Below are positions 1 through 8,588 of a stretch of 34,664 nucleotides of DNA, piece after piece (within the stretch, counting starts at the first letter, position 1; each line of letters starts with the position of its first letter). A model generated the notes under the pieces. It searched no databases. It saw only the letters and a list, made by a program, of their open reading frames with translations, and was not told the origin of the DNA. The DNA comes from Runella sp. (lineage in GTDB: Bacteria > Bacteroidota > Bacteroidia > Cytophagales > Spirosomataceae). Position numbers and translations under genes: made by a program. The stretch lies in the NCBI GenBank assembly GCA_023254175.1, contig JALQYJ010000038.1, positions 1-34,664 on the forward strand. Reading direction: 5' to 3'.

Positions 1-260
1 ATTGGGATTTATAACTTTGGTGGTTTAGCGATTCCAAAGTTAACAGTGCTTGCTACTATCAGGCAATTTTATTGGTTATTCAGGCAACAAAGCCAATCAA
101 TCGTCTTAATCAAGTTTAGGGGTACCCCTGTGCTTCAAAAAACCATTGATTCGCATAAAAAACCTAAAATATTCAATACAGGCCGCACAGCCACCCCGCA
201 AGGAGCTAAATTTACCTCTAAGCTCAATAGTCATTAACCACTACTAAACTACTTACCATC
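1..260. other. Leading segment with no assignable gene
   Basis: One plus-strand frame is open from position 1 to a TAA at 235-237 (78 codons). Its product resembles nothing I recognise and uses AGG for arginine three times, which is rare in the neighbouring genes, so it is probably chance. A second plus frame reaches a stop at 25-27 and could be the last few codons of a gene entering from the left, but nine codons cannot settle this. No clear -7 box or Shine-Dalgarno sequence is visible before the GTG at 261. Confidence 0.3.
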
Positions 261-1121
261 GTGGATCAACGTATCATTAACCTTTTCGACGAGTACACCC
301 ACAAACCCCTCAAGCGCGAAGATTTTCTTCAACGCCTTACTTCGCTCACAGGTAGTACCGCCGCCGCTATGGCTGTTTTACCGCTTTTGGAAGTCAATTA
401 CGCCAATGCAATGACCGTCAAACGCAACGATGAGCGTCTTACGACCGAGTACGTTACTTATCTAGGAGAAGAAACCCAAATGAAAGGTTACTTAGCCCGT
501 CCAGCGGGAACAGGAAAATTCCCTGCGGTGGTGGTTATTCATGAAAACCGTGGCCTTAATCCCCACATCGAAGACGTGACACGTAGAGTAGCATTGGCAG
601 GTTTTATAGCCCTTGCTCCCGATGCCCTTTCACCCTTTGGAGGAACACCCAACGGAGACGACGAAAAAGCACGTTCCTACTTTGGACAGCTCGATGCTAA
701 GAAAAACCTTAGCAATTTTATCAAAGCTTTTGATTACCTAAAAGGCCGCGCTGACTGTACGGGTAAAACTGGCTGTGTTGGGTTCTGTTGGGGCGGTGCA
801 ATAGCCAATCAGCTTGCCGTAAACGTACCCTCACTCAACGCTGCTGTCGCTTACTACGGACGGCAAGCCGAAGCAGTCGATGTCCCTAAAATCAATGCGT
901 CGTTGATGCTCCACTATGGCGGGCTCGACGAGCGCATCAATGCAGGAATACCCGCTTACGAAGAAGCATTAAAAAAAGCAGGAACTGATTACCAGATTTT
1001 TGTGTACGAGGGAGCTCAACACGCTTTCAACAACGATACAGCACCCACCCGTTACAACGAGGCAGTAGCCAAACAAGCTTGGGGGCGGACGATTGAATTG
1101 TTCAACAAAAAATTGAAGTAA
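261..1121 (+). CDS. Dienelactone hydrolase family protein
   Basis: This is an alpha/beta-hydrolase of the dienelactone hydrolase family (286 aa). Such enzymes open lactone or ester bonds with a Cys-Asp-His triad. The nucleophile elbow is GFCWGG with Cys176, the acid is Asp223 in GLDER, and the base is His254 in AQHAF, all in the expected order. The N-terminal 50 residues (KREDFLQRL, then an Ala/Leu stretch ending NYANA) resemble a degenerate Tat-type leader with Lys-Arg in place of twin Arg, which suggests export; this is inference. The start is GTG at 261, because no in-frame ATG precedes the leader. The physiological substrate cannot be read from sequence. The gene runs convergently into the outer-membrane receptor gene, with a bidirectional hairpin between them. 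Confidence 0.9.
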   Translation: MDQRIINLFDEYTHKPLKREDFLQRLTSLTGSTAAAMAVLPLLEVNYANAMTVKRNDERLTTEYVTYLGEETQMKGYLARPAGTGKFPAVVVIHENRGLNPHIEDVTRRVALAGFIALAPDALSPFGGTPNGDDEKARSYFGQLDAKKNLSNFIKAFDYLKGRADCTGKTGCVGFCWGGAIANQLAVNVPSLNAAVAYYGRQAEAVDVPKINASLMLHYGGLDERINAGIPAYEEALKKAGTDYQIFVYEGAQHAFNNDTAPTRYNEAVAKQAWGRTIELFNKKLK

Positions 1122-1164
1122 ATCCCAAAAATCGGGGTTGTAAGCAACCGCATGCATCACAAGC

Positions 1165-1197
1165 AAAAGCCCCTCCGATTGCTCAGTAGGGGCTTTT
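1165..1197. terminator. Bidirectional intrinsic terminator
   Basis: A perfect 10-bp stem, AAAAGCCCCT (1165-1174) and AGGGGCTTTT (1188-1197), encloses a 13-nt loop. A-tract and T-tract flank the GC core, so it can stop transcription from both sides. It sits between the convergent hydrolase and outer-membrane receptor genes. Confidence 0.85.
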
Positions 1198-1230
1198 GTC
1201 TAACGATATGGATATAATCAAAAAGCTGTT

Positions 1231-3897
1231 CTAACCACCACGGCGTCCACCCATGCCGCCTCCACTACCACCGTCGTTGGAGTTATCACCGCCTTGTTTC
1301 GAGTCATCGTTGTTGACGCTCTTCTTACGTTGGAAGAAGTTACCATCGAAGCTCATCTTACCAAAACGCTTACGGAATGTAATACGGAAACCGCGGTTGT
1401 ACATGTAGTTGACTTGCTCCTGAGTAAACACGTTACCCGGGGTGCTGCTGCTTAAATTAGTACGCTGTTTGAAGGCATTTTGCAAGAAGTTCTCAGCCCC
1501 AAAGCCAAGGCTTGCTTGTTTCTTTTTAAATTCTTTCAAGATATTGAAGCTATAACCCATAAATCCACCTTGCGTTCCTTGCAACTGGATTTCGCGAGCG
1601 CGTCCGAATCCGAACAATTGTGCACTCCAATCTTTACCCAATTGGTACTGTACTTGTCCAAAAAGGTTAAACGTCCAGTTTTGGTTGGTAATACCCAACG
1701 CTGGGCTATTCAACATGATATAACGCACATCAAAGTTACCATTGATGGTCAACCCACGCGCTGGCTTTACCATAGCAAAGACGTTGACTCCATACGCACG
1801 GTTACTACCAATGTTTTGGAAAGTTGTTAACAGAGAATTGTTATTTACCACTACCGTTCCAGTACTTACACCTTGTGCCAATGTCAATTGGTTGAACAAC
1901 TCTTGGCCACCACGGTAACGCACCGTTTCAATCGAATTATCAGTCATACGCGTATAGGCCGAGAAGTTCAACGTAGTAGTTTTAAAGAACGTACTTAAGT
2001 TTACTTCAAAGTTATTGGTGTACTCAGGGTTCAAATTCGGGTTACCAAACGAGATATTGAAAGGGTCGCTTTGCGATACGTTTGGATTCAAGAACTGAAT
2101 TGAAGGACGCTGAATACGGCGGTTATAGCTGAAACGAATCGTTTTACCTCCTCGTAAGCTCTTCGATACGGTTAAGCTTGGGATGAGTGCGCCAAAATCA
2201 GGTAAGTTGGTTTCGGGTGCATCTTGATATTTAGCAGCTAGTTCCGTGTATTCATAACGAAGACCAGGTTTGAAACCCCACTTGTTTTTGGTTTGGAACA
2301 AGAAAGATAAGTAACCTGAGTATACATTTTGATCGTAGCTAAACACATTGGTACGCAGCGGATTGGCTTTTAATACCCCTGTGCCTGTACTGTCATAATT
2401 GAAACGAAAATCACTTTCGATGTGGCGCAAAATCATTTTGGCCCCTGTTTCAATTTGCACGTATTGGCTCAACGGGTCTTGGTAGTCAATTTGTACTGTA
2501 CGCTCTTGTGTCTTGCTTTTGTTGGGGTTGCTTTCGCGGTAAGTAATTTCTCCTACTGACAGTCCTTGGTACAAATCACGCGTATAGCTGTTATCCCCTT
2601 GGTTTTGACTAAACTGCGCCAAAACACTAAATTCCTTTCCTTCTTTCTCAAACTTGCGGGTATAGTCTAAGTTGAGGTCTAAGTTATTCCCCAAATTTTT
2701 GGTATTAATTTCGTTACCAAAAGTTGGTGTTTTTACGCTATTAATAAAGCCATACGACTGCTGATTATTGTCGAGGTTAAAAGCACGGCGGCTATTGCGG
2801 GCACTAAATGTAAGGCTATTTTTAGTATCAATTGAATAGTCTAGGCTCAATTGAACGTTTCCAAACCCACCTAACTGCTGGCCGTTATTTTCTTGACGTG
2901 TACGAAGGGTTTGACCGTTGGTAAGTTGGCGGCTGATGTCGATATACCCCCCTGTTGGTGGATACATCATGCGGCCACCCGCGTTCAATCCAATGCCCAG
3001 TTTTTTGGTACGTAGGTTAACATTTCCAAACAAGTTGCTAGAACGGTTACCACCAGCCATATCAACCGACCCAGTAATGCCTTGCAAATTATTTTTCTTT
3101 GTGATGATATTAATAATCCCCGCCGAGCCTTCTGCGTCGTACTTTGCCGAAGGTGACGTAATCACTTCTATTGTTTTTATTTGGTCAGATGGAATCATTT
3201 TCAACGCATCTGCCACACTGTTAGCGACAATAGTCGAGGGTTTTCCGTTAATAAGAACGCGGATATTTTGACTACCACGCATCGACACGTTTCCGTCTAA
3301 GTCCACCGAAAGCATTGGCACTTTGCGAAGCACGTCACCGGCATCACCACCTGCATTAGAAATGTCTTTTTCTGCATTGTACACCAAACGATCTACTTTA
3401 TCTTCGATGAGGGCTTTTTCACCTTTAACGGTTACTTCCGTCAACGTACGAACATCAGGTGGCAAGTTTATATTTCCTAAGTTTTGCTCTTTTTTACCTT
3501 TACCGATGCTCAGCTTTGCAATCTCTAAGTTTTTGTAGCCAATAAAACTTACAACAAATTTAAAGTCACCATCTGGAACACTTTTTAGCAAAAAGGCTCC
3601 TTTTACATCCGTCACGGTTCCATCAACTGGTTTACCTGACTTTACGTCAAAAATGGCGACAGTAGCGTATTCCACGGGTTTTCCAGAAGCAGAATCCACG
3701 ACAATTCCAGAGATACGACCGTTTCCTTTAGGAAGGTCGGGCATTTGCTGTTGTTGGTTCGTACCTCCCATAGGGCTGTTGCGGTCCCCTCCTCTTCCCA
3801 TACCTCCTCCACCAAAACCTCCTCCTCCTGGGTACTGAGCAGAAGCGGCGAAATTAAATCCTAAAACGGCTGTTAGAACGTAAAAAACTTTTTTCAT
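1231..3897 (-). CDS. TonB-receptor-like outer membrane beta-barrel protein
   Basis: This 888-residue protein belongs to the Bacteroidota outer-membrane barrel family related to TonB-dependent receptors. I chose the ATG at 3895-3897 because it begins a clear signal peptide (MKKVFYV... ending ASAQ); a longer open frame upstream is not needed. After the signal come a Gly-rich stretch (GGGGFGGGGMGRGG), a carboxypeptidase-regulatory-like domain starting at RISGIVVDSASGKPVEYA, a plug domain (LRKVPMLSVDLDGNVSMRGS, then INGKPS) and a long C-terminal barrel rich in alternating Asn/Ser/aromatic strands. The C-terminus does not end in the usual aromatic strand but in a Gly/Asn/Asp tail (GGSGGGMGGRRGG). 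The ligand is unknown. The next upstream gene on the same strand encodes another outer-membrane protein with a similar Gly-rich N-terminus. Confidence 0.9.
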   Translation of the reverse strand: MKKVFYVLTAVLGFNFAASAQYPGGGGFGGGGMGRGGDRNSPMGGTNQQQQMPDLPKGNGRISGIVVDSASGKPVEYATVAIFDVKSGKPVDGTVTDVKGAFLLKSVPDGDFKFVVSFIGYKNLEIAKLSIGKGKKEQNLGNINLPPDVRTLTEVTVKGEKALIEDKVDRLVYNAEKDISNAGGDAGDVLRKVPMLSVDLDGNVSMRGSQNIRVLINGKPSTIVANSVADALKMIPSDQIKTIEVITSPSAKYDAEGSAGIINIITKKNNLQGITGSVDMAGGNRSSNLFGNVNLRTKKLGIGLNAGGRMMYPPTGGYIDISRQLTNGQTLRTRQENNGQQLGGFGNVQLSLDYSIDTKNSLTFSARNSRRAFNLDNNQQSYGFINSVKTPTFGNEINTKNLGNNLDLNLDYTRKFEKEGKEFSVLAQFSQNQGDNSYTRDLYQGLSVGEITYRESNPNKSKTQERTVQIDYQDPLSQYVQIETGAKMILRHIESDFRFNYDSTGTGVLKANPLRTNVFSYDQNVYSGYLSFLFQTKNKWGFKPGLRYEYTELAAKYQDAPETNLPDFGALIPSLTVSKSLRGGKTIRFSYNRRIQRPSIQFLNPNVSQSDPFNISFGNPNLNPEYTNNFEVNLSTFFKTTTLNFSAYTRMTDNSIETVRYRGGQELFNQLTLAQGVSTGTVVVNNNSLLTTFQNIGSNRAYGVNVFAMVKPARGLTINGNFDVRYIMLNSPALGITNQNWTFNLFGQVQYQLGKDWSAQLFGFGRAREIQLQGTQGGFMGYSFNILKEFKKKQASLGFGAENFLQNAFKQRTNLSSSTPGNVFTQEQVNYMYNRGFRITFRKRFGKMSFDGNFFQRKKSVNNDDSKQGGDNSNDGGSGGGMGGRRGG

Positions 3898-4038
3898 TGA
3901 TATATATAAAATGAGTGATTGCCTATTAGTAGACAATATTTCAGGTACAAATGTTGCCATCAATCTGTTAGCAATCAGATAAAAACGACCAAATGCAAGG
4001 TCTGAACGACTAAATGGGGGTAAATTATAGACGAACTA

Positions 4039-5973
4039 TCAGTCAAATAGCGGCCAGTTAATTCCAAATCCCAACGAACGTCCCACAACAGGATAAAGCG
4101 GTGAAGAAAAATAACCAGGATTAAGTGGCCCCTGAAAACCTTGACCTGAGTTCGCCATTTTGAGAAACAAACGTACACGATTAATACGGGCATTCACAAA
4201 GAACTCTGTGTACACTACCCCCTCAGTTTTAATCGAATTTTGAAGGTGGAATTGTTGGGTCAGAGGCATATACGCATCTGCGTAGTACGTTGATTTGTAA
4301 TGAATTTCGGCCCCTAACTGTAAGAAAAGAACCTTATAATAGACAAAATCGAAAGTAGCTCGAAAATTGGCCATGAAGCGAGGAATCCTCAAAATATTAT
4401 CGTTCGACACAAGTGTGTAGTAAGTCTGGCTCAAAAACTGAAATTTTCCAGGTTTCCATTGTGTCACCGCTCCCACTTTTACCACACTAAAAGGTGCCGT
4501 AAATTGTCGAACCACCGCTGCGGTGTCGTAATAAATATAATTGGTAATCAAATGATAATCAAGACGTGGGCTAAAGTGCACCTTCTTAGTTGAAAGATTA
4601 AGTTGGCCGTAAACATTGTTGGAGTTGGCCAATTTCAAGGTATTATCCCACTTCAAATGATTGCTATCGTAAAACTGCTGCAACATTGTAGGTGAAGACA
4701 AAACCGAATAATACCCTGCTGTAAACCACTTACTAATCACCTCACCTTTGATTTTAAAATCACGCCCCAACAAATACTCAAACTCAGCCGTTGCACGCTG
4801 AGTGCTATCTTTTAAATAATAGGCCAGCCAAAGCCCTACAAAGTTTTCAAAACGAGTTCGCTTATAAGTACCGTTGGTGATGTCAGTGATATTGTACTTT
4901 CCATTCATCGTCAAAATACGCTGACGATAGTGGGCTCGGTAGTTGAATCCTTGGTAACGGCCTTTAATTCCCAACTTATTTTCAAACAAACGAAAGCGCA
5001 CTTCCTGCCGTGTAGTGTCTTTATTGTAATAGTAGTTGGGGTAAAAATCGTATGCTTTCCCTTGACTCAGAGCCACGTCGGTGTACTGATCAATAGTTCG
5101 TTTGTAATCAAACACATGATAGACTTGAAACCCTTGCGCCAACACGTACTGCTGATAAATGTGCCAATTGTTGCGGCGTTCCCACGATTGAGCCGTCTTC
5201 AAAATCGCGGAGGGATTATTGTATTCGATACTTCCATCCTTTCGAAAATTCAACGAATCGGGCGACATCCCACCTTGTTCGTACGCACTGTGATTCAGGT
5301 GGTTAAACTGCCCCATTAGAAGGTATTTGTCATCCTTGGAACGATAATTTCCGTGAAATACAAACGCCCAATTTTGCGTCAGGTTGTTTTGAGAATCGCT
5401 CGTACCGCTGGTACCGAAATATTTGTTGGTTGTAAAACGCTGGGCGTTTATACCCAAGTTGAGGCGAGGCGTGATGTTTTGGCTGTGGTCAAAACGGACG
5501 ATGTTTTGCCCCAATCCCCCCAAAGCTAAATACAAATTGGTGTAGGGAGACTTAGTGTCAAAATATTTAACATCCTGAACAGTATAGGCGTAGGGCGTAT
5601 AGGCATCATAACCAAACTGCGCCCCAATCTGCTCGACGGGTCGGTAAAAGAGGGAACGAGAGGCCGTTCCCAAATTTCCCAAGTCCACCAGCTGAAAATC
5701 AGCTCGCTGGACGAAATTATAGCGATGAAAACCGTCGTAAGACGTATCTATGGCGTAGAGCGTCTTGCGGTTGTTGAATACATCTTCTTCCAAAAAATAA
5801 CGCGACGTATGCGGCCCATAAATCATTTTGGTCGAGTCGTCAAGTTTGACTTGTCCACCTTGACCTAAGCCACCTCCCCCATTGCCGCCAAACGATCCAT
5901 TTCCTGGCATACGCATTTGGCCGTAGCTTACTGCCGACCAAATGCTACAAACGATGATGAATAACCACTTTTT
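4039..5973 (-). CDS. Putative porin, outer membrane beta-barrel
   Basis: The product (645 aa, counting from the GTG at 5974-5976) matches the Bacteroidota 'putative porin' family: a signal peptide (MKKWLFIIVCSIWSAVSYGQ), a Gly/Met-rich segment (GNGGGGLGQGG), then the conserved beginning with YGPHTSRYFLEEDVF and many amphipathic strands to the end (LGFGINWPLF). Family members are predicted beta-barrels of unknown transport specificity. The only plausible start is GTG, because no ATG lies before the signal peptide core. A perfect TAnnTTTG -7 box ends four bases upstream of that GTG, so the transcript may be nearly leaderless. The coding stretch including the start codon is 4039-5976. It lies 141 bases upstream of the receptor-like gene on the same strand and may share its function at the outer membrane. 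Confidence 0.85.
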   Translation of the reverse strand, partial: KKWLFIIVCSIWSAVSYGQMRMPGNGSFGGNGGGGLGQGGQVKLDDSTKMIYGPHTSRYFLEEDVFNNRKTLYAIDTSYDGFHRYNFVQRADFQLVDLGNLGTASRSLFYRPVEQIGAQFGYDAYTPYAYTVQDVKYFDTKSPYTNLYLALGGLGQNIVRFDHSQNITPRLNLGINAQRFTTNKYFGTSGTSDSQNNLTQNWAFVFHGNYRSKDDKYLLMGQFNHLNHSAYEQGGMSPDSLNFRKDGSIEYNNPSAILKTAQSWERRNNWHIYQQYVLAQGFQVYHVFDYKRTIDQYTDVALSQGKAYDFYPNYYYNKDTTRQEVRFRLFENKLGIKGRYQGFNYRAHYRQRILTMNGKYNITDITNGTYKRTRFENFVGLWLAYYLKDSTQRATAEFEYLLGRDFKIKGEVISKWFTAGYYSVLSSPTMLQQFYDSNHLKWDNTLKLANSNNVYGQLNLSTKKVHFSPRLDYHLITNYIYYDTAAVVRQFTAPFSVVKVGAVTQWKPGKFQFLSQTYYTLVSNDNILRIPRFMANFRATFDFVYYKVLFLQLGAEIHYKSTYYADAYMPLTQQFHLQNSIKTEGVVYTEFFVNARINRVRLFLKMANSGQGFQGPLNPGYFSSPLYPVVGRSLGFGINWPLFD

Positions 5974-5980
5974 CACACCG

Positions 5981-5988
5981 CAAAGTTA
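5981..5988 (-). promoter_or_regulatory. Candidate -7 box (TAACTTTG) for the porin gene
   Basis: Read on the minus strand this is TAACTTTG, a perfect match to the Bacteroidota -7 consensus TAnnTTTG. It ends four bases before the GTG at 5974-5976. A possible TTG -33 element lies about 15 bases upstream, shorter than the usual spacing. If used, transcription would begin at or next to the start codon. Confidence 0.45.
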
Positions 5989-6059
5989 GCATAAGTTTCT
6001 GCTCAATGCGTTTTCAAAAAGGATTTAAGAAAACTTAACCAATCAATAATACTCAAAAA

Positions 6060-6695
6060 CTAGTCGGGCAGTACCTTCACCATGATGTCTTTGTACATCA
6101 CTTTGCTTTTAGGGTCGTGGGCTTGAAGAGCAAAAGTACCGTTACTGATTTTACGACCTTCCGTAATTTTCTGTCCTACTTCCTCAGGTTCGGTATAGTC
6201 AATCACTGTTTTGTCATTGATTTTAATCCGAATACGCTTGCCTTCCACAATGATGTGTTCGGTGTACCATTCATTGTCATTGACAAACACATCTTTCAAA
6301 TCGTGCACTCCATACACACTTCCTGTGCGGCGCCAGTCGGTATGTGAGTTATTTACTTGAATTTCGTATCCTTTGGAAGGCCAACCTTTTTCTTGGTATT
6401 TGGTATGAATATACATCCCCGAATTAGCACCAGGAAAGGTCATTACTTGGGCTTTATATTCAAAGTTTTTGAAATCGTGACCATTGATTTCGCCGTCGTA
6501 AAACAAGTGACCGCGTGGGCCATTGACCACAATAGCGCCGTCTTCGACTTTAAACGAACTCGCGTTTTCGCCTACCTTCCAGCCTGCTAACGATTTTCCA
6601 TCAAAAAGTGAAATCCATTTTCCTGTTTTTGCTTTTTGGGCAAACCCAGCTGTCGCCAAAAAGAGTAGTACGACAAGACTAACCGTTTTTTTCAT
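6060..6695 (-). CDS. DUF1080 (3-keto-disaccharide hydrolase-like) lectin-fold protein
   Basis: This exported protein of 211 aa begins with a signal peptide (MKKTVSLVVLLFLATAGFAQ), followed by the hallmark opening of the DUF1080 family, WISLFDGKSLAGWK. The family has a concanavalin-like jelly-roll fold and includes 3-keto-disaccharide hydrolases; many Bacteroidota carry numerous copies. Conserved pieces visible here include GDxW-like ligand-face motifs replaced by FEYKAQVMTFPGANSGMYIH, EYQV-type segments (KGYEIQVNN), TEHIIVEGKRIRIKINDK and the closing FALQAHDPKSKVMYKDI. Length is normal for a single-domain member. The substrate is likely a plant or microbial glycoside, but that is inference. 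It is divergently oriented from the M23 peptidase gene. Confidence 0.9.
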   Translation of the reverse strand: MKKTVSLVVLLFLATAGFAQKAKTGKWISLFDGKSLAGWKVGENASSFKVEDGAIVVNGPRGHLFYDGEINGHDFKNFEYKAQVMTFPGANSGMYIHTKYQEKGWPSKGYEIQVNNSHTDWRRTGSVYGVHDLKDVFVNDNEWYTEHIIVEGKRIRIKINDKTVIDYTEPEEVGQKITEGRKISNGTFALQAHDPKSKVMYKDIMVKVLPD

Positions 6696-6750
6696 CTGTA
6701 TTATGGATATAAAGGTGTAAAACCGTATAAGGATGTCGAGGGGTTATTAC

Positions 6751-6758
6751 TACTTTTG
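6751..6758 (+). promoter_or_regulatory. Candidate -7 box (TACTTTTG) for the M23 peptidase gene
   Basis: TACTTTTG is a perfect TAnnTTTG match and ends two bases before the GTG at 6761. No TTTG is visible at the usual -33 distance. Either the gene is leaderless or translation starts at a downstream codon, such as the in-frame TTG at 6803. Confidence 0.4.
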
Positions 6759-6760
6759 TT

Positions 6761-7477
6761 GTGTCAATTCTTTTTGTCAACCATCGTAATTTTCGACTTG
6801 TTTTGATTGAGCAATTACTTTTTCGTCACGACTTTGCCCCTGTGGTTCCTTTTCAATGGTCAAAAGGTAACTACCTTGTGCTTGATTTTACGGATAACAA
6901 CCCCGACCTAGCCACCGTCGATTTGCAAAACAGTGAAGCCTTTTCGGACTATGTTTTTGGAAAGCTACAACAAGCGAAGGTAGTCGTTGGGGTAGGTGGT
7001 TATAACGAGCACCGCACGATTTACCGCCGCAGTGCACATTTCCAGCAAACCGATGAGCCGCGTTGCATTCATTTGGGCATTGACATTTGGGCATCGGCGG
7101 GTACACCTATTTTTGCCCCACTCGACGGTAAAGTGCATAGTTTTGCCAATAATGCTAATTTTGGAGATTATGGGCCAACGATTATTCTGGAACATCAACT
7201 TGACGGAATAATCTTTTACTCATTATACGGACACCTCAGCGAAGAGTCATTACGGGGCTTGTACGAAGGCAAAAGCATCGAAGAAGGGGAACGTTTTGCA
7301 AGTTTTGGTAATTACCCCATCAACGGCGATTGGCCTCCTCACCTTCATTTTCAGCTGATGACAGCTATGCTTGGTCTCAAAGGCGACTTCCCTGGCGTGT
7401 GTTCATTGGCAGAACGGGAAAAGTTTTTGCAACTTTGTCCCAATCCGAATTATATTTTAAAAATCGAAGGACTATAA
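6761..7477 (+). CDS. M23 family metallopeptidase
   Basis: This protein has an M23 (LytM/lysostaphin-type) zinc endopeptidase domain in its C-terminal half; such enzymes cut peptide cross-bridges of peptidoglycan. The zinc-binding HxxxD is His104/Asp108 in HLGIDIWA, and the HxH is His194/His196 in PPHLHFQL; between them stand YGHLS and the typical SAGTPIFAPLDGKV strand. The first 100 residues (LDFTDNNPDL, then VVVGVGGYNEHRTIYRR) are the extension typical of this cytoplasmic or periplasmic Bacteroidota subfamily. No signal peptide is visible. The start is uncertain: GTG at 6761 directly follows a -7 box, while the in-frame TTG at 6803 (MIEQLLFRHDFAPV) would fit a 40-base leader. Confidence 0.9.
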   Translation: MSILFVNHRNFRLVLIEQLLFRHDFAPVVPFQWSKGNYLVLDFTDNNPDLATVDLQNSEAFSDYVFGKLQQAKVVVGVGGYNEHRTIYRRSAHFQQTDEPRCIHLGIDIWASAGTPIFAPLDGKVHSFANNANFGDYGPTIILEHQLDGIIFYSLYGHLSEESLRGLYEGKSIEEGERFASFGNYPINGDWPPHLHFQLMTAMLGLKGDFPGVCSLAEREKFLQLCPNPNYILKIEGL

Positions 7478-7591
7478 TTTAGGAAGGGGCGAAGGGAAAA
7501 TTGGTAAGACGACAACGCCAGTAAATTCCTGCACGAGCGGCTTCGTCGTGCTTCAAAATAACAAAAAAATTAGAAACAAGTAACTACAAAT

Positions 7592-8431
7592 ATGAGCAAT
7601 CGTCGTTTGAGAATGGGACAGTACAACCGCTTGAAAGTCATTAAGCAGTTGGATTTTGGGATTTATCTCGATGGCTACGAAGACGAGATTTTGGTACCCA
7701 AACAGTACGTACCTGCCGACATTCAAATCGGGGATTTTTTGGACGTCTTTATCTACCGCGACTCTGAAGACCGCGTTATTGGAACCACACTCGAGCCTTA
7801 CGGTACCGTGGGCGAATTTACCTATTTGACGGTCACCATGGTCACATCGTTGGGTGTGTTTATGGATTGGGGGCTTCCTAAAGACCTTTTTATCCCGTTC
7901 AAACAACAACGGGATAACATGCTAGTGGGTAAAAGCTTTTTGATTTTTATTCACCTCGATACCCAAACCGACCGTATTGTGGGTTCGGCCAAAATTGAGC
8001 GCTTTTTGGAGGAAGACATTTCGGAACTATCAGAAGGAATGCAAGTTGATTTACTGCCCTACGAATACACTGATATGGGCATCAAAGCCCTTATCAATCA
8101 GCGGTATTTGGGGGTATTGTACCGCGATGAGGTATTCAAAAAAATTGACTTGGGCAAGCCTACCGTGGGGTACATCAAGAAAATCAGGGAAGATCAAAAG
8201 ATTGATTTGGCACTGGTAGAGCAGTCGTACAACCGCATCGAAGGCAGTAAAAGTGACCTCTACACCCAACTCCAAGAAGCCCAAGGGTTTCTGCCTTTCA
8301 CGGACAAATCGGCACCTGAATTGATTTATAAAACCTTTGGAATGTCGAAAAAAGACTTCAAAAAAGCCGTAGGTGGATTACTCAAAGAGCGTAAAATTGA
8401 GCTAAAAGACGACGGAATATACTTACTGTAA
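7592..8431 (+). CDS. CvfB-like S1 RNA-binding protein
   Basis: The 279-aa product matches the CvfB/YitL family: tandem S1-type OB folds followed by a C-terminal winged helix. The first S1-like repeat is NRLKVIKQLDFGIYLDGYEDEILVP, written here in part as LKVIKQLDFGIYLDG, the second contains YLTVTMVTSLGVFMDWGLPK and KDLFIPFKQQR, and a third is VGYIKKIREDQKIDLAL. The winged helix is in LYTQLQEAQGFLPFTDKSAP and GGLLKERKIEL. In Gram-positives CvfB binds RNA and affects virulence factor expression; its role in Bacteroidota is not established. Met1 (7592) is kept, but Met8 (7613, MGQYN) is an equally good start by family comparison. A strong terminator follows directly. Confidence 0.88.
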   Translation: MSNRRLRMGQYNRLKVIKQLDFGIYLDGYEDEILVPKQYVPADIQIGDFLDVFIYRDSEDRVIGTTLEPYGTVGEFTYLTVTMVTSLGVFMDWGLPKDLFIPFKQQRDNMLVGKSFLIFIHLDTQTDRIVGSAKIERFLEEDISELSEGMQVDLLPYEYTDMGIKALINQRYLGVLYRDEVFKKIDLGKPTVGYIKKIREDQKIDLALVEQSYNRIEGSKSDLYTQLQEAQGFLPFTDKSAPELIYKTFGMSKKDFKKAVGGLLKERKIELKDDGIYLL

Positions 8432-8434
8432 AAC

Positions 8435-8467
8435 AAAAAGAGCGTGGCCATGGGTCACGCTCTTTTT
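8435..8467 (+). terminator. Intrinsic terminator after the CvfB-like gene
   Basis: The perfect 12-bp stem AAAAAGAGCGTG (8435-8446) / CACGCTCTTTTT (8456-8467) extends by three more pairs, one of them G-T, to a 3-nt loop. It begins four bases after the stop codon. The flanking A and T tracts make it usable in both directions, which also suits the converging M20 gene. Confidence 0.9.
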
Positions 8468-8588
8468 CACTAATTTCTATTGTTTACCCCAATAGATGTC
8501 TTTATATCCAAACAGGAATATCAGCGTTAATAGGTAGCTACTATCCCAAAGACGCACCTACTGAAGAAAAGGTTGGAATCGCTTTCAA

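Noticed and set aside
46-237. 63-residue plus-strand open frame at the left edge
   Set aside because: It has no recognisable similarity, its codon use is unlike the neighbours and no ribosome-binding region is seen; the frame is probably open by chance.
3898-3963. Longer start for the receptor-like outer membrane protein
   Set aside because: The upstream 22 residues precede a perfect signal peptide and would spoil it.
7531-7551. Intrinsic terminator after the M23 gene
   Set aside because: GCACGA/TCGTGC pairs over only six bases with a nine-base loop, and no T-run follows.
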